From the NCBI RefSeq assembly GCF_029194005.1, contig NZ_JARFVA010000002.1, positions 620,001-684,000 on the forward strand: a stretch of DNA of 64,000 nucleotides, in the 5' to 3' direction. Position 1 is the first letter of the stretch. Each line of letters begins with the position of its first letter. This DNA is from Flagellimonas okinawensis. Its GTDB lineage: Bacteria; Bacteroidota; Bacteroidia; Flavobacteriales; Flavobacteriaceae. The position numbers were made by a program, and so were the translations under genes. The notes beneath the pieces were generated by a model. It was given only the letters and a program-made list of their open reading frames with translations. It did not search any database and was not told where the DNA came from. Below, in pieces: positions 29,368 through 38,016 of the stretch.

Positions 29368-29814
29368 CTACTGGAGTTTTTTAATTTTAACCATAGGTCC
29401 GGGACACAATACTTTATGGCAGTTTAAACAACTCATTACCAAATTGTTATAAATGCTGTCTACTTCGGATACTTTTGCAGATTCAAGATTTTTGATGCTT
29501 TGCAAGTACAGCGCTGCAAATGTGTTGTACTCAGCGGAAGCTGCTTTTTCAGGTTCGGTTGCATGGGCCGTTAACATTTTCTCATGGTCAAGAGATAATT
29601 CGATAGGTTCTCCGTTTGCTATTTTTTCTTTAATGGTTTCGGCCTCATCGAACATTTGACGCATTAATATGGCCAGTTCGCTGTCGCCATTGGGGTTTAC
29701 CGATTGTTGTACAGGGTTGTTCTCGGCGGATTTTTCCTTTTTCTTTTCCGAGCATGATGTTACTACGGAAAGAATCAAAAGGGTATAGATGGTTACGAAT
29801 AGTTTATGTCTCAT
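29368..29814 (-). CDS. Small lipoprotein with a single c-type heme motif
   Basis: 148 residues with a lipoprotein signal ending VVTSCS. A charged helical middle is followed by one CLNCH motif near residue 135 (VMSCLNCHKVLCPGP), which should bind one c-type heme. The layout resembles helical-bundle cytochrome c lipoproteins, with the heme site at the C-terminal end. A further Cys (VLCPGP) follows the heme motif. Role unknown; electron transfer in the periplasm is the simplest inference. The gene stands alone. Confidence 0.8.
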   Translation of the reverse strand: MRHKLFVTIYTLLILSVVTSCSEKKKEKSAENNPVQQSVNPNGDSELAILMRQMFDEAETIKEKIANGEPIELSLDHEKMLTAHATEPEKAASAEYNTFAALYLQSIKNLESAKVSEVDSIYNNLVMSCLNCHKVLCPGPMVKIKKLQ

Positions 29815-29896
29815 TGGGAATTATGTATCGAATTCTGGTGTAAAAGTACCCAACTATGGCAGGTAGAGAATCATTTATGTGTGATATATTTCTTGC

Positions 29897-30526
29897 TTAA
29901 ACCATAATCAACTTTTTTAATTCTTTATCAAGCCATAATTCATACCAATCCAGAAAAGTAGTACGTCCCTCTTGATCAAAGAATGGGTCTGGGCACAAAC
30001 CTCCATCATTACATCTATTGTCTACCCAAATATTCCCATATTCTTCTTCTGTTACAACTAGGTTCATAAAGATGCCACAGCCATAATTTGAGACTCTAAG
30101 CAGTCCATTGATCCATTTATGTTCAAAATATTCGTTTTCCAATTCGGTATAAGCCTCATCAGAAATATCTTGCTCAAAACTTTCTGCAATAAGGTTCCAA
30201 GGTTTGGTGAATGGAAAGGGTTCGGAAAGCTTGATTTTTTCATTTTCGTCTTTATAATCCAAATCGATATAAAGACCATTTTCCAGTTTTTCCAACCCGT
30301 AATATGGACTGGTACCACCATTTCCAACATGTAAAAGGAAAGCCTTGTATTCCTCGGGTAAGGTAATGTTGTGGTCCTCTTCAAATTGAGCGATTTCGCT
30401 TTCTGAGAGCTTTGGATTTAATTTATATCGGTGCTTGTAGGCCCCAAATCATAAAAAATCTTTATCCAATTTTTTAAGGTCCTTTAATTTTTGGAATATC
30501 CTTTCCAATTGATCTGAAAAATCCAT
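29897..30526 (-). pseudogene. SMI1/KNR4 (SUKH) family gene broken by an in-frame TGA
   Basis: From ATG at 30524-30526 the same frame runs to 29897 (209 codons) with one internal stop, TGA at 30449-30451 (codon 26). Both sides belong together: before the stop comes a Lys-rich helix (LKDLKKLDKDF), after it FGAYKHRYKLNP, then the SUKH signature ITLPEEYKAFLLHVGNGG and GIFMNLVVTEEEYGNIWVDN. Most of the domain is downstream of the stop and could only be made from a weak internal start such as the TTG near 30295. SUKH proteins often act as immunity proteins of polymorphic toxins; no toxin is nearby. Sequencing error is an alternative to true decay. Confidence 0.75.
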
Positions 30527-30537
30527 GAAACGTTGTA

Positions 30538-30711
30538 TTGATTATTGATGATTTCGGTAGTCCATGTCTTGGAACCGACCACAATACTTTTGATGAATTT
30601 CAAGAAATTACGGGATTCGATCGAGCAAAAATTGATGAATGGCCCGTTTGGATTGATGGATTCCAGCTATCTATTAAACCAATACGTAAACTTAAGCGTC
30701 AAAGACCATAA
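30538..30711 (+). pseudogene. Short coding remnant, family not recognised
   Basis: The plus frame from TTG 30538 to TAA 30709-30711 gives 57 residues that look like real protein (DDFGSPCLGTDHNTFDEFQE, ITGFDRAKIDEWPVWIDGF). There is no good start codon and the last 14 codons overlap the DUF5916 gene on the other strand, so I read it as a leftover lacking its beginning and perhaps its original end. It abuts the broken SMI1/KNR4 gene head to head, which suggests a small region of gene decay. Confidence 0.4.
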
Positions 30712-32856
30712 ATTGCCCTCGAGTGGGGACAATTGCTCGTTGTTGTTAAATACCAAAAACAAATCGGAAGCAGGAGCATAACGCCATTGTAACCTGGAAT
30801 TGATACCAAAATTATTGCTCTGCTCATTGTATTGGAACAAGGTGTTCCAAAATAATTTGTTGGTAAACGTAATGTCCGCTTCGGTCCCAACAAGCCAGAA
30901 ATCGGTGGTATACCAAGGATCTGGTAAATCCAGGTTGTTATAGCTAAGGGTTGCACCCAAACTTACGTATGGTTGAAACCTATAGCCCAGTTGAGCATTG
31001 ATATTGGTTCGGTATCCACTAGAAAAATAACGACCCAATCTCGTGGTCAAGTTATAGGTGAACAAACTTTTGGGCCTCGAATTATATTGCAGATAAACTC
31101 CGTTCCAGTGATGGCGCGTACCGGCTGCCAATTCCTCTTTGCCCGTATTGGTAGGATCAAAAGGTGCCAAAAGCTGTACATATTCGTTAAACACGTCGAC
31201 ACCTAACGAACTCCGGTCCATAAAGTTAACGGCATAACCTAAAATGGATACGTAATCGGTAGAATTCATACTTGGGTCGAAGTAATAAAAACCAGTGTAT
31301 TGTGGACCATGGCTCACTACTTTTTCGCTGGCAGGTAAAAATAAGTGCCCGACAGAACCCTCCAATTTGATGTAATTGTTACGTGGCACAAAACCCACTT
31401 CCGAGGTGAAGTTTTCCGATATATATTCCTGTTGTACTCTCCAGTTCCACTTTCTACTGCTGTAGGCCAAATGTGCTCCCTGTGCAAAACCGTTGTAGGA
31501 TGTATCAGGACCGAAGGATTTAAGCATGAATACCTTACCGTTGTATTTGTTGTCCGCAGAGGCCAGGTTATATTCCAATCCAAGATTTCTATTGAACTGG
31601 GTGTATTCCGTTTTTAAACTGTCAGCCAGAGCGTTGTAGTCCAGAGACTCTTTGTTTACGAACATTAATCCAATATTGGAGCGCGAGAATACTTTTTGCT
31701 GCAGGGAGAGTACTGCGAAGTTTTGACTGGGCAAACCTGTTTCGTCCACTTTTTCGGTCTGCATATCCATTATGCCCAAACGTAGGTTGCGGTTTAAATT
31801 TCCGCTAACACGGGCACCTGCAATTATAGGTACACCCAATCCAATTCTACGAGAAAAGAAAGGTCGTATGGCACTGTATCCAAAATTGGCGAATAGATCT
31901 GCATTTTCGAGGAAGAACTGTCTTCTTTCCGGAAAAAACAACTCAAAACGGGTCAAGTTGGCCACTTGACGGTCTGCTTCCACCTGCGAAAAATCGGGAT
32001 TAATGGTCAAATCCAAATTTAAAGACGAGGTGAGTCCCAGTTTTACATCACCTCCAACCTTAAATTCATTGTCATAGCTGATATCTTCGATACTCGAATT
32101 TCCCGTGGTCCCCAGAACATATGGGATAATGGAATAATTAAGACCTTGTTTAGGAGGCGGGTTGTCCCAGACCATAGTACCGGTATAGGCCAATGATGCT
32201 GTTGGGAATTGCCTTGGTATGGGAGTCCAGCTCGATTTTTCGTTGGTACTCAAATCCAATCTGGAAAAATTTACGCCCCATTCTTTTACGTCCTTTTCAT
32301 AGCGAATGGATTTAAACGGAATGGCCATTTCAACCACCCATTTGTCTTCATGATTTTGTACTTCAGATACCCATTTACTGTCCCAATTAAGATCTATACT
32401 ACCTCCGTTGGACATGGTTCCGTCCCATTGCGCACCATAGGCGTTTGCACCAAAACTAAAACCTGTGGTCTGGTTGTTGAATGGGTCCATGAACAGAAGA
32501 AAATTATCGTTCCCTCCGAATGAAAAATCCCTACGAAGCGATTCTACCACATAGGTGTTCCCTGGGGTTTTGTAGAAAGTTGCCAAGAGATACAACTGCC
32601 TGTCATCGTAGGCCATTTTAACCTCAGAAGGCTGCGTGGCTTTGCGGTCGTCCATTGGTAAAACCATGAAAAAGTCTTTCGCAGGTTCGGCTTTTTGCCA
32701 TGTTGCTTCGTCTCCAATACCGTCAATGGTAAACGTCTCGTTGGTTTTAAACAAATGGATCTTGTAATCTGAATTTTTCTTTTGGGCATAAGAGTGTACA
32801 CAAAAGAGCATAGCAAATGCTATGAGGACGGGGGTTAAAAAGGCTCGGTTGTTCAT
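30667..32856 (-). CDS. DUF5916 / family-9 carbohydrate-binding domain outer-membrane protein
   Basis: 729 residues from ATG 32854-32856; a longer frame exists but lacks a signal, while this start gives MNNRAFLTPVLIAFAMLFC. The N-terminal 200 residues resemble a CBM9-like domain (TIDGIGDEATWQKAEPAKDF), and the rest matches DUF5916, a predicted outer-membrane beta-barrel rich in alternating aromatic strands and ending FTYWFNR. FPERRQFFLENADLF is a typical block. Function is unknown; these proteins are common in marine Bacteroidota. The 3' end overlaps the coding remnant on the other strand. Confidence 0.88.
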   Translation of the reverse strand: MNNRAFLTPVLIAFAMLFCVHSYAQKKNSDYKIHLFKTNETFTIDGIGDEATWQKAEPAKDFFMVLPMDDRKATQPSEVKMAYDDRQLYLLATFYKTPGNTYVVESLRRDFSFGGNDNFLLFMDPFNNQTTGFSFGANAYGAQWDGTMSNGGSIDLNWDSKWVSEVQNHEDKWVVEMAIPFKSIRYEKDVKEWGVNFSRLDLSTNEKSSWTPIPRQFPTASLAYTGTMVWDNPPPKQGLNYSIIPYVLGTTGNSSIEDISYDNEFKVGGDVKLGLTSSLNLDLTINPDFSQVEADRQVANLTRFELFFPERRQFFLENADLFANFGYSAIRPFFSRRIGLGVPIIAGARVSGNLNRNLRLGIMDMQTEKVDETGLPSQNFAVLSLQQKVFSRSNIGLMFVNKESLDYNALADSLKTEYTQFNRNLGLEYNLASADNKYNGKVFMLKSFGPDTSYNGFAQGAHLAYSSRKWNWRVQQEYISENFTSEVGFVPRNNYIKLEGSVGHLFLPASEKVVSHGPQYTGFYYFDPSMNSTDYVSILGYAVNFMDRSSLGVDVFNEYVQLLAPFDPTNTGKEELAAGTRHHWNGVYLQYNSRPKSLFTYNLTTRLGRYFSSGYRTNINAQLGYRFQPYVSLGATLSYNNLDLPDPWYTTDFWLVGTEADITFTNKLFWNTLFQYNEQSNNFGINSRLQWRYAPASDLFLVFNNNEQLSPLEGNLWSLTLKFTYWFNR

Positions 32857-32981
32857 TGTTTGTTTAGTGAGGTAAATGTAATGATTTCCTTTCTTTTTTA
32901 ACAATGAATCATTTTGAGTAGGCTTAAATTATTGGATAGATATTTTTGAAGAGTGTCGGAGATAATTTTTAATCGCTCAAA

Positions 32982-33134
32982 CTACTGAATTTCCACAAAT
33001 TCGAATGGGGTAGATGTTTCCAATTTTAAAAGGTTACTAGGCTTAGGTTTTTTAACTTCAGATAACATTAAAGGGTTATGGATTTGATGTAATGCCCAAT
33101 ATCCACCAACGAGTATTTTTAGTAAAAGTGCCAT
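32982..33134 (-). CDS. Possible 50-residue small protein
   Basis: ATG at 33132-33134 opens a 50-codon frame ending in TAG. It starts with a hydrophobic stretch (MALLLKILVGGYWALHQ) and continues with a polar tail (VKKPKPSNLLKLETSTPFE). It fills most of the 313-bp space between the DUF5916 and M1 peptidase genes and reads in the same direction. No family is recognised; it may be a real small membrane-associated protein or chance. Confidence 0.35.
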   Translation of the reverse strand: MALLLKILVGGYWALHQIHNPLMLSEVKKPKPSNLLKLETSTPFEFVEIQ

Positions 33135-33169
33135 TGCGATAGACAAATGTCAGTAGAGAATTAAGCGTT

Positions 33170-34765
33170 CTACATCTTGCCCATATCCTCAAACAAAGTC
33201 CATTGGTTCGGGTCCAAAACAATGGAGTCCGGTTGATTGCGGATCTCAATTTGAATATTTTGGTTCCGTTGGTTCACTTCAATGGCTTTGATGGTCAGTT
33301 TCCCATCTTTTACTATACCTATTTCCAAAGGAAATTGGAATACATGGTGGTCTTGTAATTGTTGTATGCTGAGGTTGATTTTGCCATTGCTGTAATCCCA
33401 ACTCCATTTGATTTGCGGGTGGCCCTTCACGAACAACCATTGCTCAAAAAAGGACTCCAAATTCTCGCCGGATACTTCTTCCATCTCATGCCTAAAATCA
33501 TTAGTAAGGACATTGCTGTTTTGATATTTTGCATAGTAGTTTTGGATGCCATCCCAAAAAGCACCATCACCCAGTTTATGTCGGAGCATATTTAATACCC
33601 AACCTCCTTTTTGGTAAGTGTTGGTACTGAGCACCTTCATAGGGTCCTTAATGCTGAGGTCGACAATGGGTGCAGGATTTTTTCTGTAATAATCAAAAAT
33701 CTCTTTTTTGTCGATGGCCAATTCTTTTTTTCTACGTTCATCCCCATACTCACTTTCCAAGTAAAGAATAGAGAAGTAGGTAGCAAATCCTTCACTCAAC
33801 CAAACGTGGTTCCAGCTTTTTTCCGTTGCGGAATTTCCGAACCATTGGTGGGCAATTTCATGGGCAATCAAAGGTTCTACGGTTTTATTACCGGTTACGG
33901 AATTTTCAAAATAGGCAATGGTCCCTGCATTTTCCAACCCACCCCATTGGGTCTTGGCCTGCATATTGGCCAGTTTGGCATACGAATACGGCCCGATATG
34001 ATCCATAAAATATTCAAGTACGTTTCCTGCAACCTCGTAATCGCCAAATCCTTCCAAACGGTTTTGCGGATACACCCATGCTGAAACCTCGACACCGTCA
34101 ATGTTATCTACAATTCTTGATGCAAATTCGGTAACACCGATGGTCATAACCTTGGTGGCAACTGGAGCCGGTTCGTTGTAAATGGTCAGTTTATATCCGT
34201 TTTCCAGATGGCTTTCTTCTACTTTTTTTCCTGTTGCAACCACATCATAATGGTCTGGTGCGGTAATTCGGAATTCCACACTTGCTTTATCGTATGGATG
34301 GTCTACGGATGGCAACCAATGCCTGGCCAAATTGGGCCAATTGTCACCAAAAAAAGAGCGCTTGCCAAATTTGGTTGAAGAGATGACCAAACCTCTTTCA
34401 GGAACACCCTGGTATTTAATGGTGTAGGTTTGGACGGAGTCCGAAGTAGCCTTCGGAACAATATTAATTTTATCATTGGAATAAGTGTAGCTGGCTTGGG
34501 AATTGTTTTCCATCACCTTGGAGATTTCCATGCCAAACTCTCCAGATTTTTGGATGAGGTCAAGTGAAAAGGGAACCGCTCCCTTTTTAAACCGAACCGT
34601 CACTTTGGATTCCCCTTCGATTTCGTTTGATGCATCATTCAAATGAAGAGCAAACACATAGCTTTGGACATCTACCAATTCATTTTTTGCATAAACATCC
34701 TGTGCTACTGAAAGTTGGAATAATCCTAGAAAAAGAGATAGGCTGAGTACAATTTTTTTGGACAT
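33170..34765 (-). CDS. M1 family metallopeptidase (aminopeptidase N-like)
   Basis: 531 residues with a Sec signal ending LFQLSVAQ. The zinc site is complete: HEIAH at residues 302-306 and the third ligand Glu325 in WLSEGFATYF. The substrate-binding exopeptidase loop reads WGGLENAGTI. The protein ends after the catalytic and a short C-terminal part, shorter than the classical 850-residue PepN, as in many bacterial short M1 enzymes. It should trim N-terminal residues from peptides in the periplasm. It lies 50 bp downstream of argH; a weak hairpin between them may separate the units. Confidence 0.92.
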   Translation of the reverse strand: MSKKIVLSLSLFLGLFQLSVAQDVYAKNELVDVQSYVFALHLNDASNEIEGESKVTVRFKKGAVPFSLDLIQKSGEFGMEISKVMENNSQASYTYSNDKINIVPKATSDSVQTYTIKYQGVPERGLVISSTKFGKRSFFGDNWPNLARHWLPSVDHPYDKASVEFRITAPDHYDVVATGKKVEESHLENGYKLTIYNEPAPVATKVMTIGVTEFASRIVDNIDGVEVSAWVYPQNRLEGFGDYEVAGNVLEYFMDHIGPYSYAKLANMQAKTQWGGLENAGTIAYFENSVTGNKTVEPLIAHEIAHQWFGNSATEKSWNHVWLSEGFATYFSILYLESEYGDERRKKELAIDKKEIFDYYRKNPAPIVDLSIKDPMKVLSTNTYQKGGWVLNMLRHKLGDGAFWDGIQNYYAKYQNSNVLTNDFRHEMEEVSGENLESFFEQWLFVKGHPQIKWSWDYSNGKINLSIQQLQDHHVFQFPLEIGIVKDGKLTIKAIEVNQRNQNIQIEIRNQPDSIVLDPNQWTLFEDMGKM

Positions 34766-34815
34766 AAAATCAAGTTGAAAGCCGAGGGCTTAATTTTCAA
34801 CCCAATTTATCCATT

Positions 34816-36099
34816 TTAGGTCAAAACCTTATCCATTTTCTCTTTTATCTGATCTAAGCAAAGATTGCCCAAGCTGCCTTCGTGGGTATGGTCAATGTCG
34901 CGTTTAGGTTTAAAATTCCCATTTTCTATGGCCTTGCCCATGGTTTTATAGGCATCACGGAAGGGCATGCCGCTTTTCACGAGCTCATTCAATGTATCCA
35001 CACTAAAGAGATAATCGTATTTGGGATCTTCCAAAATGGTTTTGTTCACCTTGATTTCTTTAAGGCTAAAAGTCATCAATTCCAAACAGGCGTGCATATC
35101 TTGCAAAGCGGGAACAATTACTTCTTTAACCAATTGAAGGTCCCTGTGGTAACCACTGGGCAAATTGTTCATGATCATAATTAATTGGTTGGGAACTGCT
35201 TGGATTTTATTGCATTTTGCCCTAATCAATTCGAACACATCGGGGTTTTTCTTATGTGGCATAATACTGCTTCCCGTGGTCAATTCGTTAGGAAACGAAA
35301 TAAAATCGAAATTCTGGCTCATGTAAAGGCAAATATCCATTGCCATTTTGGATAGGGTAGCGGCAACGCTGGAAATTCCGAAAGCGGTAGCCTTTTCTAC
35401 CTTTCCACGACCCATTTGCGCAGCCACTACATTGTATTTTAGGGTTGCAAACTCCATTTCGGTAGTGGTAAAGCTTCGATCAATGGGGAAAGAACTTCCG
35501 TAACCAGCGGCACTTCCCAGTGGGTTTTGGTCGGCTACCTTGTAAGCCGCTTGTACAAAGTACAAATCATCGATCAAGCTTTCCGCATAGGCAGAAAACC
35601 ATAGTCCGAAAGAGGAGGGCATCGCAATTTGAAGATGGGTGTAGCCCGGCAGTAAAACGCTTTTGTGCTTGTCCGCCAACTTCATTAATAGATCGAATAG
35701 TTCCTTGACTTGATCTTTGATCTTTATCAATTCATCTTTTAGGAACAATTGCATGGCAACCAGGACCTGATCATTTCTAGAACGGGCCGAATGGATTTTT
35801 TTACCGGTATCACCCAATTTTTCGGTCAACATAAATTCGATCTTGGAGTGCATGTCCTCAAAATCGTTTTCTATGATAAAATTTCCTTTTTCGATGTCTT
35901 TGGCAATTTCATCCAAGCCCTTTATCAATTCCTTGGTTTCAACTTCTGACAGCAATCCGACTTTACCCAACATTTTAGCATGCGCTTTTGAGGCGATTAC
36001 ATCATATTTGGCCAAGACCAGATCCAACTCACGGTCGTTGCCCACGGTAAAATGGTCTATTTTTTTATCGGTACTGAATCCTTTGTCCCAGAGTTTCAT
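34816..36099 (-). CDS. argH: Argininosuccinate lyase
   Basis: 427 residues from ATG 36097-36099; a TTG 9 bp upstream is less likely because MKLWDKGF is the usual beginning. Fumarase/lyase superfamily motifs are present: HSARSRNDQVLV, PGYTHLQIAMPSSFG and the catalytic loop GSSIMPHKKNPDVFE. It splits argininosuccinate into arginine and fumarate, the last step of the pathway. It is the last gene of the arginine operon, 69 bp after the argE-like gene. Confidence 0.96.
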   Translation of the reverse strand: MKLWDKGFSTDKKIDHFTVGNDRELDLVLAKYDVIASKAHAKMLGKVGLLSEVETKELIKGLDEIAKDIEKGNFIIENDFEDMHSKIEFMLTEKLGDTGKKIHSARSRNDQVLVAMQLFLKDELIKIKDQVKELFDLLMKLADKHKSVLLPGYTHLQIAMPSSFGLWFSAYAESLIDDLYFVQAAYKVADQNPLGSAAGYGSSFPIDRSFTTTEMEFATLKYNVVAAQMGRGKVEKATAFGISSVAATLSKMAMDICLYMSQNFDFISFPNELTTGSSIMPHKKNPDVFELIRAKCNKIQAVPNQLIMIMNNLPSGYHRDLQLVKEVIVPALQDMHACLELMTFSLKEIKVNKTILEDPKYDYLFSVDTLNELVKSGMPFRDAYKTMGKAIENGNFKPKRDIDHTHEGSLGNLCLDQIKEKMDKVLT

Positions 36100-36168
36100 A
36101 CTATTCAATTATCTGTTGTCAATTAGCAATAAACAATAGCTGAATGTATATTGCTGATTGGTCATTGT

Positions 36169-37239
36169 TTAATGTAAAAATCCCGTTAGGGTTTTGATGT
36201 AAATATCTATGCCTTCTTCTATTTCTCTCACGAATATAAATTCGTTTGCCGAGTGTGACCTTGTACTGTCGCCAGGTCCCAACTTTACCGATTGACAGGT
36301 CAGAGCGGCTTGGTCCGACAAGGTAGGTGAACCGTAGGTTTTTCTTCCAAGGGCCAACCCACTTTTTACCAAATCGTGTTCAGGATCAATACAGGATGAG
36401 TTCAATCGTAAAGATCGCGGTGTCATTTTGCAGGGTGCTTCCTTCTGGAGAATGTCTGCAATCTCTTGATTACTGTAGCAATCATTGACACGGACATCGA
36501 TTACCAAATCCACTTGTGCAGGTACTACATTATGCTGCTTACCAGCGTTGATCTGTGTAACCGTTAATTTCACTTCTCCTAGTGCATCGGATGCTTTTGC
36601 AAACGAGTAATCTTTGAACCACTGTAAAGTTTCAATGGCATTGTAAATACAATTGTTATCATTCGGGTGGGCCGCATGCGAGGGTGTTCCCTCCACTACG
36701 GCATCAAAAACTACCAATCCTTTTTCGGCTATAGCCAAATCCATTAAGGTGGGTTCGCCCACGATGGCTACATCAATTTTTGGTAGAATGGGTAGCAATG
36801 CCCTTATACTTTTTTCCCCTGCATCTTCTTCTTCACCTGTTGCTGCCATAATAATGTTATGGCTAAGGTTTTCTTTCTCATAAAAATGGACAAAAGTGGC
36901 CAAAAGTGATACAAGGCATCCACCAGCATCATTACTTCCTAGACCATACAACTTTCCATCTTCAATATGAGGGTTGAACGGGTCTTTGGTGTAAGCGCTG
37001 TTCGGTTTAACGGTATCGTGATGTGAGTTGAGCAATAAGGTGGGCTTGCTTTCATCAAAATGCTTGCTGAAGGCATAAATATTATTATGTTGTCTTTTGG
37101 TCTCTACGCCAAAGTCTTGTAAAAACTTTTCTATGGCATCACCTGTTTTGTCCTCCTCACCTGAAAAGGAAGGTGTGCTGATGAGTGTTTTTAGAAGCTC
37201 AATGGCTTTTTCCGTTAATATGTCTTGGGTTACTTTCAT
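36169..37239 (-). CDS. argE-like: M20 family deacylase, probable N-acylcitrulline/ornithine deacylase
   Basis: 356 residues from ATG 37237-37239, which overlaps the argB stop as ATGA; a longer frame runs into argB. Metal ligands of M20 peptidases are in place: LLLNSHHDTVKPN, YGLGSNDAGGC, the catalytic pair AATGEEEDAGE, and the end SRSHSANEFIFV. It removes the N-acyl group late in arginine synthesis. Because the operon encodes an N-acylornithine-type transcarbamylase, the natural substrate is probably N-succinyl- or N-acetylcitrulline rather than N-acetylornithine; this is inferred. Confidence 0.9.
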   Translation of the reverse strand: MKVTQDILTEKAIELLKTLISTPSFSGEEDKTGDAIEKFLQDFGVETKRQHNNIYAFSKHFDESKPTLLLNSHHDTVKPNSAYTKDPFNPHIEDGKLYGLGSNDAGGCLVSLLATFVHFYEKENLSHNIIMAATGEEEDAGEKSIRALLPILPKIDVAIVGEPTLMDLAIAEKGLVVFDAVVEGTPSHAAHPNDNNCIYNAIETLQWFKDYSFAKASDALGEVKLTVTQINAGKQHNVVPAQVDLVIDVRVNDCYSNQEIADILQKEAPCKMTPRSLRLNSSCIDPEHDLVKSGLALGRKTYGSPTLSDQAALTCQSVKLGPGDSTRSHSANEFIFVREIEEGIDIYIKTLTGFLH

Positions 37240-38015
37240 AAAGTCAATGTCGTATAATCTGAATTTTCCGCTTTGAGCATATTTGTGTTTCCCACGCAAA
37301 CTTTGGAAACATTGTTGCGAAGAGCATAAAAACAATTATGCATTTTGGGCAACATGCCATCAGCGATTATTCCATAGGCCAATAATTCATCGTAGCCTTT
37401 GGAGTCTATATGTTGAATTACAGAATTCTCATCTTCAACATCCTGTAATACGCCTTTTTTCTCGAAACAGTAATATAAGGTTGTTTCAAATTGGTCGGAC
37501 ATGGCAATCGCGATTTCTGCAGCAATGGTATCAGCATTTGTATTCAGCATTTGCCCTTTGCCATCGTGGGTAAGTGCGCAAAATATAGGGGTAAAACCTG
37601 CTTGTAATAGTTTAAAAATACCATAGGTATTTACCATATCAACATCGCCCACAAAACCAAAATCAACATTTTTTTTGGGTCTTTTGTGTGCTCGAATTGC
37701 ATCTGCATCAGCGCCGCTCATTCCAATGGCATCGGTACCAAGGGCCTGGAGTTTGGCTACTATTTTTTTACTGTACAGGCCTCCGTAAACCATCAGGGCA
37801 ATATCCAAAGTTTCGGCATTGGTAATTCTTCTGCCGTTGACCATTTTCGATTCTACTCCCATCTGGTTTGCCAATTCGGTGGCTTTTTTGCCGCCACCAT
37901 GAACCAATATTTTGTTGCCGTCCAGTTTGGAAAACAGCTCAAGTACCAATTTACAACCTTCAGGATCTTCTATAAGGTTACCGCCTATTTTTACTACGGA
38001 TAATTTTTGTTTCAT
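37236..38015 (-). CDS. argB: N-acetyl(succinyl)glutamate kinase
   Basis: 259 residues. Amino-acid-kinase motifs are SVVKIGGNLIEDPEG at the start, LVHGGGKKATELANQMG, and NTNADTIAAEIAIAM. It phosphorylates the N-acylglutamate made in the first step. It begins 1 bp after the SDR stop and overlaps the argE-like start, so translation is tightly coupled. The acyl group (acetyl or succinyl) is not readable from these motifs. Confidence 0.94.
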   Translation of the reverse strand: MKQKLSVVKIGGNLIEDPEGCKLVLELFSKLDGNKILVHGGGKKATELANQMGVESKMVNGRRITNAETLDIALMVYGGLYSKKIVAKLQALGTDAIGMSGADADAIRAHKRPKKNVDFGFVGDVDMVNTYGIFKLLQAGFTPIFCALTHDGKGQMLNTNADTIAAEIAIAMSDQFETTLYYCFEKKGVLQDVEDENSVIQHIDSKGYDELLAYGIIADGMLPKMHNCFYALRNNVSKVCVGNTNMLKAENSDYTTLTL

Positions 38016-38016
38016 T

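Noticed and set aside
34775-34800. Imperfect hairpin between argH and the M1 peptidase gene
   Set aside because: TTGAAAGCC..GGC..TTTCAA has a 5-base bulge and no clear T-tract on the minus strand; termination here is possible but not supported.
37240-37335. N-terminal extension of the argE-like gene
   Set aside because: It lies inside argB in another frame; ATG 37237-37239 overlaps the argB stop in the usual ATGA fashion.
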